A DNA stretch of 64,000 nucleotides from Microvelia longipes (GCA_018340805.1 JACMZG010001913.1:6479230-6543229); one strand, 5' to 3'; positions 45,340-56,849 are shown, counted from the stretch's first letter. The notes: a model not told the origin generated them from the letters alone. Program-made: numbers and translations.

Positions 45340-45885
45340 CTACCAAAGTTTGATATGCGAATATGTACTAGATTTCAGCACTTGAGAGCCCGGTTCAGGC
45401 CTGTACCAAGCCAAAAATTATAGAAAGAAGATCCCATAGAGGGTGATTTTTTACACATCTTTATGAGAATTCTGCCGAAAACTACTACAAGCAAGCCTTT
45501 CGGAACCTTTATAGGATTTGCTTTGCTACCAAGATACCTTTTTCTAGAAAACCTGGAGCTACCAACAAGTTTAAATACTCCTAACAGTGCTGATTTACAT
45601 TGTTTTATTACCTTATTTCAATTTGTAATTTAATAGTTATGGCAAAAATAATCTAAATTTTCATTTTTTGTCGTGTAAGGTAGTTTATACCTTACCTGAC
45701 AAAAATAAAACCAATATAATCTAAATTTTTATTAAAAAAAATCAATAATATCAGAGAAAAAAAAAGCAATTTTATTAATAAATACTTTAGAAGTTTCTGT
45801 GATCTTGAAGATTTGAGTCTATTTACAACAGAAACTTGTTTAGGTAACCACAAGGAACTTAAGCGGAGTTGTGGAGTCCAGATAT
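45340..45885. other. Intergenic DNA
   Basis: No gene seen. Frames on the minus strand at 45692-45937 overlap the foldback that follows and are not convincing. Confidence 0.4.
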
Positions 45886-45890
45886 AAGGA

Positions 45891-46110
45891 AAAATAAAAA
45901 AACAAGTCTCTCCACTGATGTTTAATTGTAATGACAAAGCCAGCTTTCAGACTTGACAGTCCATCATCAGTGCCGAACCAAGAAAGTATAAAAAAAAAAT
46001 TGAAATTTTTATTCTTTGTTGGTTAAGCACTGATGATGGACTGTCAAGTCTGAAAGCTGGCTTTGTCATTACAATTAAACATCAGTGGAGAGACTTGTTT
46101 TTTTATTTTT
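45891..46110. mobile_element. Near-perfect palindromic foldback (GATGATGGACTGTCAAGTC core)
   Basis: ~90-bp arms: ACAAGTCTCTCCACTGATG ... CAGCTTTCAGACTTGACAG, mirrored exactly around a short AT centre at about 45995. It shares the CTGATGATG...GAAAGC core with 26877 and 53158, but the hairpin between them is GGACT/AGTCT rather than GGCCT/AGGTT. Confidence 0.85.
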
Positions 46111-46354
46111 TTTTATTTTTCCTTAAGCGGAGAGATTAAAAACACGTCTCTTCATATAAAAACATAGCGTGATTGGACAACTTTTCATGTTTAAACCTAA
46201 AACACAATTCCAATTCGATTGCAGGTAAAGTTTCAAGTTGAGGCTTAGTTTATACCGTAAGAGAAAATTGTATTAGAGGATTAGTTATCTCCTGAGGCTT
46301 GCGAAGTGCTGTAAGGATACTGGACTAGAGAGGAGTGGAGAGGGAGGGAAGTGG

Positions 46355-46650
46355 AGTAATGTATTTACAACAAATTGTAAAAACATTTACAACATTGAAA
46401 AGACATTTACAACAAATTGTAAAAACATTTACAACAATTGTAAAAACATTGTAAAAACATTTACAAACAAATTGTAAAACATTTACAACAAATTTTACAA
46501 AAATTGTAACATTTACAACAAATTGAAAAGACATTTACAACAAATTGTAAAAACATTTACAACAAATTGTAAAAACATTTACAACAAATTGTAAAAATTA
46601 CAAAAAATTGTAAAAACATTTACAACAAATTGAAAAACATTTACGTAATT
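46355..46650 (-). repeat. ~22-bp minisatellite (TTGTAAAAACATTTACAACAAA)
   Basis: About 12 units of TGTAAAAACATTTACAACAA with occasional deletions. Confidence 0.85.
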
Positions 46651-46675
46651 TTATGAACCGTAAACTTAACAAGTG

Positions 46676-46750
46676 GCATATGGTTTTATCCACCAAAGGC
46701 ATATGGTTATATCCACCAAAGGTATAAGGTTATATCCACCAAAGTGGATA
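46676..46750 (+). repeat. 23-bp tandem repeat (CATATGGTTATATCCACCAAA)
   Basis: Three to four units of GGCATATGGTTATATCCACC. The last is partly inverted (TGGATATATGA). Confidence 0.8.
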
Positions 46751-46979
46751 TATGATTTTGTTCACTAAACTGGTGTGGTAGACGTAACTGTTTTTTTTTT
46801 CATGCTGGTGGGAGATTTGCTCAGAGCCATCATAGAGGATTAATGACTCCACACAGATTTCATAAACAACGGGGCTGGAGACATTTATAAGGTTGATTTT
46901 TGTACCAAGTTTTATTTCAATCCAAAAAAAGCATTTGAAAGTTATCATGTTTCATAGAAACATCTAGGAACAAATTCTC

Positions 46980-47020
46980 GTGCACACACACAAACAAACA
47001 CACACCACACACACACACAC

Positions 47021-47070
<50 letters not shown>
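46980..47070. repeat. CA and TA microsatellites
   Basis: ACACACAC runs followed by a TA run, directly before a hammerhead-family repeat. Confidence 0.9.
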
Positions 47071-47074
47071 TACA

Positions 47075-47335
47075 CATTTAATTGTGCGAGACACCTAGGA
47101 AAAGTAACAAGCAAAATGCAATGCTACATCTGGGAACTGTTCCATCATTCAACATTTGTCATCATTAATGGCTCGACATAATGTCACGTTTACATCTAAC
47201 TCATCAGGGCGCCGACAGAGCCTGAACTCACTCTGACCTTCAATTAAAATACCAAAGAATATAATTTGAAGTATTTACCAGAGAGGAGTGGTGCTCTTAT
47301 ACCACCATAATAATTGGCAAGCAAAACATATATAA
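47075..47335 (-). repeat. Hammerhead-family repeat, core partly deleted
   Basis: GTGCGAGACACCTAGGAAA to GAGAGGAGTGGTGCTC. Core on minus (47183-47220): CTCTGTC, GGCGCC, CTGATGA, GTTAGATGTAA, after which GAAA and the 3' stem III strand are deleted. Confidence 0.7.
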
Positions 47336-47511
47336 TTTTAAATAAGTGAGTTCCATAATTTAGAAAAATACCTCCCCTCTTCATGTTCTCGACTTCATTA
47401 GCTCATTTCCTCTACGGATATTTGCTACAAACGACTTGGTACAAATCCGACATGGTTTGCTCCCACGACACAATTGGTAGGTAAAGCCTTTTACCAGAAG
47501 GCCGGTAAAAC

Positions 47512-47831
47512 CATAGAGATATTATTACTAGAGGGACCCTATCGGTTAAATTTTGAAACATCAAAAAAGTAACCTGACCACCTTCGCTTATAAAAATAAT
47601 CAAATAATCACTACAAAATTACAGTAACTTATACAGTAAAATGTTAAAAATACAAATCAAAACACAAACAATGTGCAGGATACCGAAATAAATATATTAA
47701 TTTTAACCTTAACTCACTCTTGAAGGAGGTTTCAATGAGGTTACACAGAGCCCCTGACAGCCTCAAAAAGATGTTTCAGGTTTCTCAATGTATTAAGATA
47801 GGCTATGCCTCCTCTAGTATATATCTCTATG
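47512..47831 (-). mobile_element. hAT-type MITE (CATAGAGATAT family), full length
   Basis: 320 bp in reverse orientation. The 8-bp target duplication GGTAAAAC (47504-47511) / GGTAAAAG (47832-47839) matches at seven of eight bases. Its right duplication abuts the next MITE exactly. Confidence 0.9.
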
Positions 47832-47839
47832 GGTAAAAG

Positions 47840-48369
47840 CTTAGAATAATACTATATATAGAAGGAGCACAGGACCGTAAACACAATGTAATTCCACTGA
47901 TAACACGAAAGCCGGTTGACTGGTGCAACTAAGTAATGCTGTCAACCTGACAACAATACATTATTTTAAATATTTGTCATAAATATCTATTAATGAAGAA
48001 AGATTGTAAAGAACAAATATAATATCTTAAAACACCTGCTGAGTATTTAATAAAACTGGTCTTAGATGGCAAAAGGGTGGCGGAATACAAGAATCTACAT
48101 TTAGTTGACGAGGACTACTTTTTATATAATTTTAATAAATACGTTAAACTACAATTTAAAATGCATAAAATATTGTAATGCACCGTTATTTATATTAGTA
48201 TTTTATGAATAATCAATCATTAATTAATAATAGAACATAATAATTCAGCAACCGGAAGTATTGCCAACTTTTTTTTAGTAAATTGTATATTGTAAGGGTG
48301 GCAGCATTACTTAGTTGCACCAGTGAACCGGCTTTCGTGTTATCCTTCTATATATAGTATTATTCTAAG
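47840..48369. mobile_element. 530-bp CTTAGAATAATAC MITE, 24 bp from the NMNAT stop codon
   Basis: Intact inverted ends (CTTAGAATAATACTATATAT; GTATTATTCTAAG) and inner mirrored blocks. Its right end stops 24 bp from the NMNAT stop (48394), so the gene's 3' UTR must largely be MITE sequence. On the gene's strand the element offers ATTAAA-type poly(A) signals (for example near 48035) but I see no AATAAA. Confidence 0.9.
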
Positions 48370-48393
48370 GACGTTATTGAAAAGAAGGTTATC

Positions 48394-48555
48394 TTACTTG
48401 TTAGTATCACTGGCGTAAAGAGACTGACTCTTGATATAATTAATGACATCATTACTCAGCAAATATTTGACGCTCTCTCCCCTCCTCAGAGACCTTCGTA
48501 TTCTTGTCGAGCTCACTTCATTAGGTATCCATTCCGTTACAATGGAGATGTTTTT
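48394..48555 (-). CDS. NMNAT: NMNAT exon 5 (C terminus)
   Basis: Acceptor ATTTTAG. Residues 191-243, containing EWIPNEVSSTRIRRSLRRG and a C-terminal YIKSQSLYASDTNK. TAA at 48396-48394. Confidence 0.95.
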   Translation of the reverse strand, partial: KNISIVTEWIPNEVSSTRIRRSLRRGESVKYLLSNDVINYIKSQSLYASDTNK

Positions 48556-51500
48556 CTAAAATAAAAATAACTTATTATATTATTCAAAGTTTACAATGGT
48601 TGAAATATTAACAATATGATGCATATATATAAACACTTTATTTACAAAATATAAATATGTGAGGCTGGCCTTATAATAAGGTTTGCTTACAACACAGCGT
48701 ACTTATCAATCTAAAAAGACAATTGGTCAAATTACAACTAAGGGTTCAAATTAAAAATTATGTACATAAATTTACAAAACTTTACATCTATAGATAACAG
48801 ACTTGTTATTCAACTTATTGTTGTACAGTTAATTTATATGATTAAATTTTATGAATAAATATGATGATTTATTATGCCTAATGAGTCAAGAATTATGTTT
48901 TCAGACAGTACGCGAATAAATTCTTGGTCTACACCGATCTTGTCGAAGAATTGTTTTGTTCTTTCTGGTATAGCCCCCCTCGAGCCAAACCACAAACCGT
49001 ACACGACATAGTTTCTGTCTCCGTGAGAAGCTCTAAAATGTTCTTTATAATAACTAATGCTAATGCTATTGCTAAGTTTAAATGAAAATAAATAAATATA
49101 AGTACATTAAAATAATAAAATACAAAGGTAGAAGGAGAAAAAATAATAAACTGATTGCAATTAAATTGAATGTAATAATTACCATAGAGAATATATAATA
49201 CAACCAGGAGTTATACACAGACCAGGAGGTATACCCAGACCAGGAGTTATACCTCAGAAATTGGTTGCTTGGATTCTGACACAAAGCTTTTTCTCTACAA
49301 GCCATCACGTTTTAATACAAAAAAGAAGAGTAATATTTATTATTTATTAGTAATAAAATCAAAAATTATATAGGTTTTTTTGTTATAGAAAAATGTAAAG
49401 GATTTTGAGATGGGGGTCTTTCTAACAATAGTTAATATAGTACTTTATTGTACAGTACATAGCAAACTAAGCGACTCCAGTAACTTAAGGAAGAAAATAG
49501 TAAAATTACCTGGTATTGATAAAATAAGTCAGATTCGTAGATAAATTTATAAGGGTTTGTGCCGTTCCTCGTGATAACTACTAAACCATGGTCTTTAACT
49601 ATCGTTGAGATCTGAAATCAAAACAGCAATTATTAAAACTGGATTTAAATAGAGAAATATTAGTTTTACCAAGTAATACAATTTCACTTTCCTTTTTTCA
49701 ATTTAAAGAAATTAAAGAATACTACTCCCCTAAAATAATGGTTAATTGGCTCTAATAACCCAATAATAGGAAACACTTTTCCTAAAGGGAGAAAAGTAAC
49801 TTTTTCTCCCTTGGTAGTGAAAAGTGCTTCTTTACTCCCTAAAAAATAGTTAATAAACTTAACATTATGCACTGTCTGGAGATAAAAAAATACATTAAGC
49901 TGTAAAAAAATATTTTATTTAATTTTAAATAGTCAAAATAAGCATTTAGAGAAGGGGAATTCGTGAGAGAGAGGTGAAAACGGAATGTTCTAAAAGTTGG
50001 GTCGTTTGAGGTACAGATGGGAGTTTTAGTTAGAAATATCTTAAGGTCAACAGTTGCTTACAGTTGATAAAGAATATAAGGACTCAATCTTCAAAATCAT
50101 TGGACCTATGGGCTTCTAGGGTTTACCCAAGAAGTCCTGTATTTTATACAGCAATTTATAACACAAGTCGTAAACGTTACGTACATCGGATTCATTCCAT
50201 ACACCTGGTATTCCCATTGATTCAAGTAGGTCGGCTCCACAGAGAAGTGTAACACAAACTGGTCCGTTAGATGCACTCTCGACCACGTGAGTGGCCCAGT
50301 CAGTAAGTTTACTATTTGAATCTTCTTGGTTTAAGGCTGCTGTCACTTGGTTCTGAAACAATTACAAACTTACATAAAACACCATACGTAACAACTAAAT
50401 GTAATAATACCTGATATTATATACTACAGTCTATTGTTTAGTTTAAAAATCTTGACAGATCAGTTTAGACACCAGTGATTCTTAAAAAAAATCCCTGCAA
50501 GAAGGGAGTGGGAAAAAACTATGTAAACAAATCAGGTTATTTTACCCATATTTTCTTGGCGATGTTTTTTTACATTTCTTTTGTGTAGTTTTATTTTAAA
50601 ATATCATTTTTAAGATTAATTTGAAAGTAGTTATCAAAACGATGTAATCAAAAGAAGAACCACAAACAAAGTGAACGATTGCCGAGAAGAAGATTTATTC
50701 CCTACAGCAGTTATTTTGGTAGGGATTTTTTTCTCCTTTTAAGTGAAAGGTTGGCAGAGGCTTCTCTGATTGGTCAAACCCCAAAATATTTATGACCTTG
50801 GGGATTTTTAAACTAAACGATAGACTGTAAATGTAATTAGATTTGATAATTTCTTTTTGGATTTATACAACAAAATTAAACTTATGTAGAACATATCAGA
50901 TGCTCAAAGATTTAATACAGGCAACAGTGGATTTAGCTGAAAATTCACTGGGAAGAAGAGGAGAAATAAAAATGGGGCGGTGCTCTTCCCATTGCGGGTG
51001 ACTGTGAAGCTGGTTGATTAAAAAATATCTGTAGAGGTTCTAGTCATATTACATACACCAAGAGCTGTTATCTCACTAAAAAATTTAATTTAAATAAAAA
51101 TAATAAAATGCCTTCAGTTCCACACACAGTGGTAGATAGGCAACACAGTAGAACAAAACTAACCAGTTGATTTCAGCGATTAAAAATGTAAAACACACAA
51201 CAAAAACAAAAAATTCAGTGCCTGTAAGATAATTATCAGTGCTGGATATACATCATATGGTCTATGGCACTGACGGCAACCTTAATCCAGTTGAAAGCCA
51301 GTTTTGTTCGTTAATAAAGAAATTAATAAGAAAAAGTTTTTTTTTTATCAATATCAGATATCAGTAATTCATAAATTTCTTTTATTCTATTAAAATAATT
51401 TAATCAATATTTTAGTCAATTTAGGCTTTTTAAGTACAAAAAAATTAGGTACGGGGTACCTTGGAATTTTCCCTCATCACATTCGCTTTGCTCGTCCTCA

Positions 51501-54500
51501 GAATATACAATTTGCCAAATTTATACTGCAACATGTCTTCGGACGAGCTTCGCTCGTCCTTAGATAGTAAATATATCAGTATCATTCTCAGCAGTCATCC
51601 ATACAGCACTGACCACGCTCAATTTTTATGATACAACAAAAATTATGGATATAGTTGTCGTATTGAAACGAAACTTAGTGCACTTATTTATTAACTAAAT
51701 GTATACACTTGGACTAAAACTCAATTAAATCATTTTCTGATTTTTTTACAATTTTTTTAAAAACTTACACAAATCAATCGATAAAAATTGATATAAATCT
51801 GATAATGAGATGAAACTTGATAAATATGTTAGTCTTGTACATAGCCACATGCGTGCCAAATCTTAATCCTATCAAATCAAGTTTTTTTTGCATTTTATGA
51901 TTTTTCAATTTTTTCGCTGAGTCATTATTGCGGGTATACAAGTCATTCGATAAAAACTGAAATAATGCTGATAATGAAATGAAACTTGGCACACTAGTAG
52001 TTCTTGAATATGAATACGTGCACGTGAAATCTCAAACTGATAAACAAATTATTCTGTGTTTATTAAAATTTTGATGAGTCATAATAATGACTCATCAAGA
52101 ACCCCACATCACTAATTTGTAATAAGAGATTAGTTATGTTAAAAAAAATCTGGATAGCACAACAACACCAACAGATTGATTTTCGAAACAAGTTTTTACT
52201 CTTCAGCGTAAATACTCCGGGAGATACGATGATAACAGACACACTCACATACAGACAGACACATAGGAGGTCTGGTCTAATCTTGTAAACTCATCCTGAG
52301 ACGCTGAAAGCCCTTCACTTAAAATATTATTACGATAAAATAAACTGCTGAAATGGGTTTTGATGAAACTGATAAGAAGAATTCATGAACAGAATTTTAC
52401 ATAGCTGTGATTTACCAATAAAGGAAATATATGTAAAATACGGAAAACTTCAGAATTGTAAATACTTAATTTTTTGTATTGTGAATTTGTATTTTAATTA
52501 TAAATATATCAAAATAATATAGTAATATTAGTAATATTTAGTAAAAGAAGATAATAAAGTTTATAATTGTTTGTGATTGAGAATTGCATGTATTTAAATT
52601 AATTAATTATAAAAAAAGTAAATAAGTTAATATGTGCATGCAATTTTAAAGCCCTACTAGGCAACCACAGTCCATGACTGATTTGCATGTTATAATTATG
52701 TTACATTATTATGTATTGTAATAATCTCTAAAAAAAGCAATAAATGGTTATTCTATTCTATCAAAATTTCTAGAGTCCTAAGAAAATAAAATAAAAATGC
52801 AGCCTATATGCATGTAATATTCATATGGAGCATGCAAAAAAAAAAAAAAAAAAAAAAAAAAACATAGGAGGTCTTAAAATGGATAGTTTCGGTAAAATTC
52901 TGGTTTTGAATATTTTTGCAAACACAATACTTTACCTGTATTATACTTATGGTTTAAATGAGGGAAAGTAAAAAATTATAATAAATTTAATAAAAATATT
53001 ACAACAACAAATTATAAAAACTAAATAGAATACTACCTCTAAGTAAAAATACTGCAAGTAAGAATATATTATATAATATAATATATTAAGGACTTTTGTC
53101 CTTAAAAAATTGTTTCATACAGGATTGAGACAACCAGCTAATAACAATACCTGGTGTAAGGATGTAAATAAAAGTCTATCCACAAATAAATTTCAAACAA
53201 TGTAATGATGACAAAACCGGCTTTCAACCTAATACAGGTCATCCTCAGTGCCGGTGAGAAGAAGCTAATTTTTCCTCTTGAGTCTTGTGGTTAGATTTGA
53301 GACTGGATGAAGACAGTCTCAAATCTAACAATTATTTTTCTATGTGTCTGCATCCAGTCTCAAATCTAACAACAAGACTCAAGAGGAAAAATTAGCTTCT
53401 TCTCACCGGCACTGAGGATGACCTGTATTAGGTTGAAAGCCAGTTTTGTCATCATTACATTGGTTGAAATTTATTTGTGGATAGACTTTTATTTACATCC
53501 TTATGGTAAAAAATCCACTAGCGCTTATAATTTAAATAATACCTGGTGATACTGAAGGACAAGTCTAGTAGGGGTGTAGTCTAATCGATTGGCTTCCCAA
53601 TCGCTCAGATAAATCCAATCAGAATCCTTTAATGCTAATTTAACTAAAGAACACCTATGTGTGGATGATATCAAATCATTTTTCTTGTAGCTATCGTGTA
53701 CGGGAGATATTATCCCACAGACTACTTGGTAATATCCACTTCTGTGGAGGAAATCTCGTGCCACTTCTAAAACATAAATAGATATTTAAATATTAATTTT
53801 AACCAATTTCCTCTGTAAAAGTTATTTTGCAGTATAAATAAATCTAGTACAATTTTTGTATCCTAAGAAATATTCAACTAATGATACATAAGGAGATATC
53901 ATACAATTCAGAGGTATTCATGGAGATAAATCATAACAGATATTAGCAGTTGCAATAATTGTAGCAGTTTTACCTCCATAGTCATAAAATTCATTTAGTA
54001 GTAAAGACTGCAGGTGGGTCAATGTTAAAGTACCATTCTCTAGCTTTGTGTAGGAATGTCAAATTTGAAATTCTATCAAGTACATATGGACATGGGTATA
54101 AGACAAATCTAAAGAGTCCCCACACATCAAAATCTGTTCAGTAGATTAAAGTGTAGGTGTGTCAAGGTATAAAACTGCTGTTTGCTAGCTTAGTTTTTCG
54201 CTCCGGGTGCAGCGTAGGAATGTTAAATTTAAGATGTTATTAGGTAGGAATGGACACAGGCAAACGTAAAATCTAAAAAGTTCTCATACGTCAAAATCCG
54301 TAAAGTAGTATAGGCTGTTGGTGCGTCATCAAAAAGTGAATGAAGTCGTCAAAAATGCAATTTTTAAATCTATTTTTCTCTACTTCTATTTGGCCAATTT
54401 GAGTAATCTACAAGACACACTCTTTTGTTTAAAAGGCAAAATGCCATTAAAATTCAAATTTGCCACAATATGTTGAAATTAAAATTCCTGAACGTTTGTT

Positions 54501-56415
54501 CAAAAAACTTTGCAAATTTAATCCTGTTTTATATTAGCTGTAAAGTAACAATATCAGTCAAATAATTTATTTATTGTATACTTTAAAATAATAAACAAAA
54601 CTGGACTAAGAATCCCATTAAAATTTGTTTTAAATTCAAGTACATACAATTTTTTCTTTTCCTCATTTATACCGTAGGTGTAGAAAAGTACTGTATTTTA
54701 TTTTCAGATGCAAGTGACAAAGTAGTACAAATTTTGAAAAGTATGACCTTTCAATCTAAAAAGTAGGAAAACTGGCATCTCTGAAATCTTGTGCAAAATG
54801 GAGGGTCTAAATCAGGCTTAAGACACACAAAATAACTTTTATTTCCTTGACCTTTTATTTCTTTCTTTTTAACATTAGCAGATGTTTTGACAGCCCAGGA
54901 TTTGGGAGGATGCTTTATTCCAAGCTGATAAAATTTATAAGGTGATTCAATTGGAGGGTTTTTATGAATAAAATATTTTTTTTTGACATGTTAGGTTATA
55001 GTCCGGAATTGACGTCATAGCCGGAATAAAGTAAATTTTTAATGTTGACCGCCTATACCAGGGGGGGGGGGGGGTAACTTAAATGAGGAAAAGTTTGGAT
55101 TCGATTATCGCAAGCTACTAAAAATAGCGCTGCGGCGGACCGGTGCGGACAACTCATGAACTAACCCCAATAGCTTTCCAAAAATTACTGATTATTTTTT
55201 TATATTTAAATTTATGAATACCATGGCAATTCTTGGTTATGACAGCTACATTTATTATTATTATAAAAGGTTTTCTGTATGTATTTTTCACAAAAACGGT
55301 TCGCCGTTGCATGTTTTGTATTTCAAAAATTCAGAAACTAAAAGTAAATAGAAATCTTTTTAAAACTTCTAGAGAACGCTACTGATGGAAGATAAGTGTA
55401 AATTTCATTTAATTAATTTATTGATTTAGTCGATTTTATCAGGTAATTACAATTAATCACATGTATGCATCTTGCCGATGTAATTAAAATACATGCTGCA
55501 TTAAATGCCAAAATCTATCTTCTACCACGTGTAAACTTTAGCCACTATTTCATTATTACCTGATTGAATCAATTAAATTAATAAATAATAATGCAATAAT
55601 TAATAATAAAATAAAATTAATAAATAATTAATGCAATAATAATATCTTATGTATTATATTATTTATAAAATAAAGAAATTTGTTTAAAAAAAAAAAAATT
55701 ACTTGAATGAAAAACTTAAAAATAATCAGAAGCGTTCTGTGTAAGATTAAAGTGGTAGGGTCAGTTAGATGTATAACTATACAAAGTGTAAAAATTAAAT
55801 TTCAAACTGACTGTGGGCAAAAAGCGGGAAATTAAGACATGCCCACTCAATTGAAAGGTATGTCCACCGCCGCGCTAGTGTCGACCGGAATCCAAATTTT
55901 CCCACCATTGAGTCGACAGTCTTACTGTTTAAGTATCTATAGTCACTGGCCTATACCAAGTCCTGCAATGACGTCAATCATAACAACATCAGGTTATAAC
56001 CTCCGAATGAGTTTGGTTTGTTTACATCCAAATGAATCACCTTCTAAATTTCTAACATCTTGGCCTTATTCATAGTATTTGGGAGGATACTTAATAGTTT
56101 ATTCTATTCCACTACATCCAGAAAGCTAGCCTCATAATCTATCATCACAAATTGTGTTTGTAGTTTTTAGAAACAAGCTGAAGATCTAAGATTCTAACGA
56201 AGTTTGCGATTTTTATGAGATTCTAAGATTTCCTAGACTTTGAAAGGATACGCTTTCCTATTTATTGCTTATTAAACAAACAAATTGCAACATAGAGTAC
56301 AATAATAGGTTGTTATCACTACTAGTAAAAGAAACTTACCAAACATTCGCAAGTGCATGAATGTAGGAGGATTAAACGAACCACAGGCCAATAGTATTAC
56401 CTTTTTAGGTGCCAT
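48394..56415 (-). CDS. NMNAT: Nicotinamide/nicotinic acid mononucleotide adenylyltransferase (NMNAT), complete, five exons
   Basis: NMNAT joins NMN or NaMN with ATP to make NAD or NaAD, the last common step of NAD synthesis; in neurons it also protects axons. Exons on the minus strand: 56415-56340, 53766-53543, 50352-50185, 49611-49510, 48555-48394. All have GT-AG introns and the phases add up to 243 codons plus TAA. Visible motifs: ACGSFNPPTFMHLRMF at residues 10-25 (the GxFxPPTxxH nucleotide-binding loop), GIISPVHDSY 43-52, SDWE 80-83, LLCGADLLES 136-145, KFIYESD near 180, and VSSTRIRRSLRRG 204-216 (the SxTxxR phosphate-binding motif). It is slightly shorter than vertebrate NMNAT1 (about 279): the nuclear-signal loop and the NMNAT2 membrane-targeting insert are absent, so a soluble form is likely. 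A donor-like CAA|GTAAGA overlaps the last codon and could give an alternative C terminus. The 5' end faces a lectin gene. Confidence 0.95.
48855..49035 (-). pseudogene. Possible retroelement-protein remnant inside NMNAT intron 4
   Basis: On the minus strand one frame reads GDRNYVVYGLWLEGG, and after a one-base shift at the G run another reads AIPERTKQFFDKIGVDQEF and ENIILDSLGIINHH before a stop. A glycine-containing junction, then PxxTxxFFxxIG and a later LxxSxxIIxxH, resembles the conserved stretch after the polymerase in some non-LTR element proteins. It lacks any diagnostic catalytic motif, so this is tentative. Confidence 0.35.
49190..49260 (+). repeat. ~19-bp tandem repeat in NMNAT intron 4
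   Basis: Three units of CAGACCAGGAGnTATAC. Confidence 0.75.
49510..49611 (-). CDS. NMNAT: NMNAT exon 4
   Basis: Acceptor TTTCAG, donor CAG|GTAATT. Residues 157-190, containing DHGLVVITRNG and NPYKFIYESD. Confidence 0.95.
50185..50352 (-). CDS. NMNAT: NMNAT exon 3
   Basis: Acceptor TTTCAG, donor GAT|GTACGT. Residues 101-156 include the short variable linker (NQEDSNSKLTDWA) and LLCGADLLES with GVWNESD. Confidence 0.95.
51437..51945 (+). repeat. Dispersed repeat in NMNAT intron 2 (GGTACGGGGTACCT family)
   Basis: It matches 63425-64000 over more than 500 bp (GGTACGGGGT, CTTTGCTCGTCCTC, CATACAGCACTGACCAC, CATGGATAT...GTATTGAAACnAAACTT). A ~175-bp subunit (CGATAAAAA...GATAATGAnATGAAACTTG) is repeated downstream to about 52060. 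No coding function is evident. Confidence 0.65.
52837..52862 (+). repeat. Poly-A run
   Basis: About 25 adenines in NMNAT intron 2. It may be a decayed retroposon tail; no body was recognised upstream. Confidence 0.8.
53158..53502. mobile_element. Near-perfect palindromic foldback in NMNAT intron 2
   Basis: The 345-bp element has ~170-bp arms: AAGGATGTAAATAAAAGTC ... CGGCTTTCAACC ... CAGTGCCGGTGAGAAGAAGC, mirrored completely. It ends 41 bp from the donor of exon 2. It shares the CTGAnGATGACCT...AGGTTGAAAGC core. Confidence 0.9.
53543..53766 (-). CDS. NMNAT: NMNAT exon 2
   Basis: Acceptor TTTTAG, donor CAG|GTATTA. Residues 26-100 include the substrate-contact ISPVHDSY and the conserved THRC and LSDWE stretches. 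Confidence 0.95.
53990..54340 (+). repeat. ~170-bp tandem repeat in NMNAT intron 1, two units
   Basis: GTGTAGGAATGTCAAATTTG and GCGTAGGAATGTTAAATTTA begin similar units, each with GGACA(C/T)(A/G)GG, AAATCTAAA(A/G)AGT and TCAAAATC(T/C)GT. Confidence 0.7.
54345..56335. other. Rest of NMNAT intron 1
   Basis: AT-rich, with a G run at about 55063. Near 55840-55900 it is richer in GC but not a supported exon. No recognisable gene or element. Confidence 0.45.
56340..56415 (-). CDS. NMNAT: NMNAT exon 1
   Basis: Codes residues 1-25 plus one base. ATG at 56415-56413; no upstream in-frame ATG with family similarity. The donor is G|GTAAGT. It carries the GSFNPPTxMH loop. Confidence 0.93.
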
Positions 56416-56734
56416 AATTTAAATAATTAATAACTAATTAATTTAAAATGATATAAAAATCAACACTTCTTCATTTCATCACGAGAAAAAGAAAAAACAC
56501 GTGATAAGAAAATGACAGCCAGTGGTACCAACAAAAATCAATTTTTTGTCGACTTTAACATGTGTAGCTCACCCGTAACATTGTTGCTTTTATCATACTT
56601 AGCTTTATTAGTACATAAACAACCTAACGTAACCTGCTTTATATGCCAACAAAAAAAATTACGAAGAAATTTTTTATTATCTATTTATTTTGTGTTTTAT
56701 ATCGGTTTTAGTTTAAAATTTTACGCTACCAAAG
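56416..56734. promoter_or_regulatory. Putative bidirectional promoter, NMNAT / VIP36-like lectin
   Basis: 319 bp separate the two divergent start codons, so both promoters and 5' UTRs must lie here or overlap. A CACGTG E-box is at 56498-56503, and no TATA box is well placed for either gene. An 88-codon frame across this gap (56512-56778) is in another frame from the lectin and has no support. Shared regulation is inferred from spacing. Confidence 0.6.
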
Positions 56735-56849
56735 ATGGAAAGAACTTACGTAATTTATTTTATTTGTTTAATTTTTAAAATAGTTAATGGAGATATTGGT
56801 AATACGGATTTTATGAAGAGGGAACACTCATTGATAAAGCCGTATCAGG
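56735..56849 (+). CDS. VIP36-like lectin exon 1
   Basis: Start chosen because it gives a hydrophobic signal peptide in frame with KREHSLIKPYQ. Phase-1 donor. Confidence 0.88.

Noticed and set aside
56512..56778. 88-codon frame as the lectin N terminus
   Set aside because: It is in a different frame from KREHSLIKPYQ and lacks any lectin similarity; the ATG at 56735 gives the signal peptide in the correct frame.
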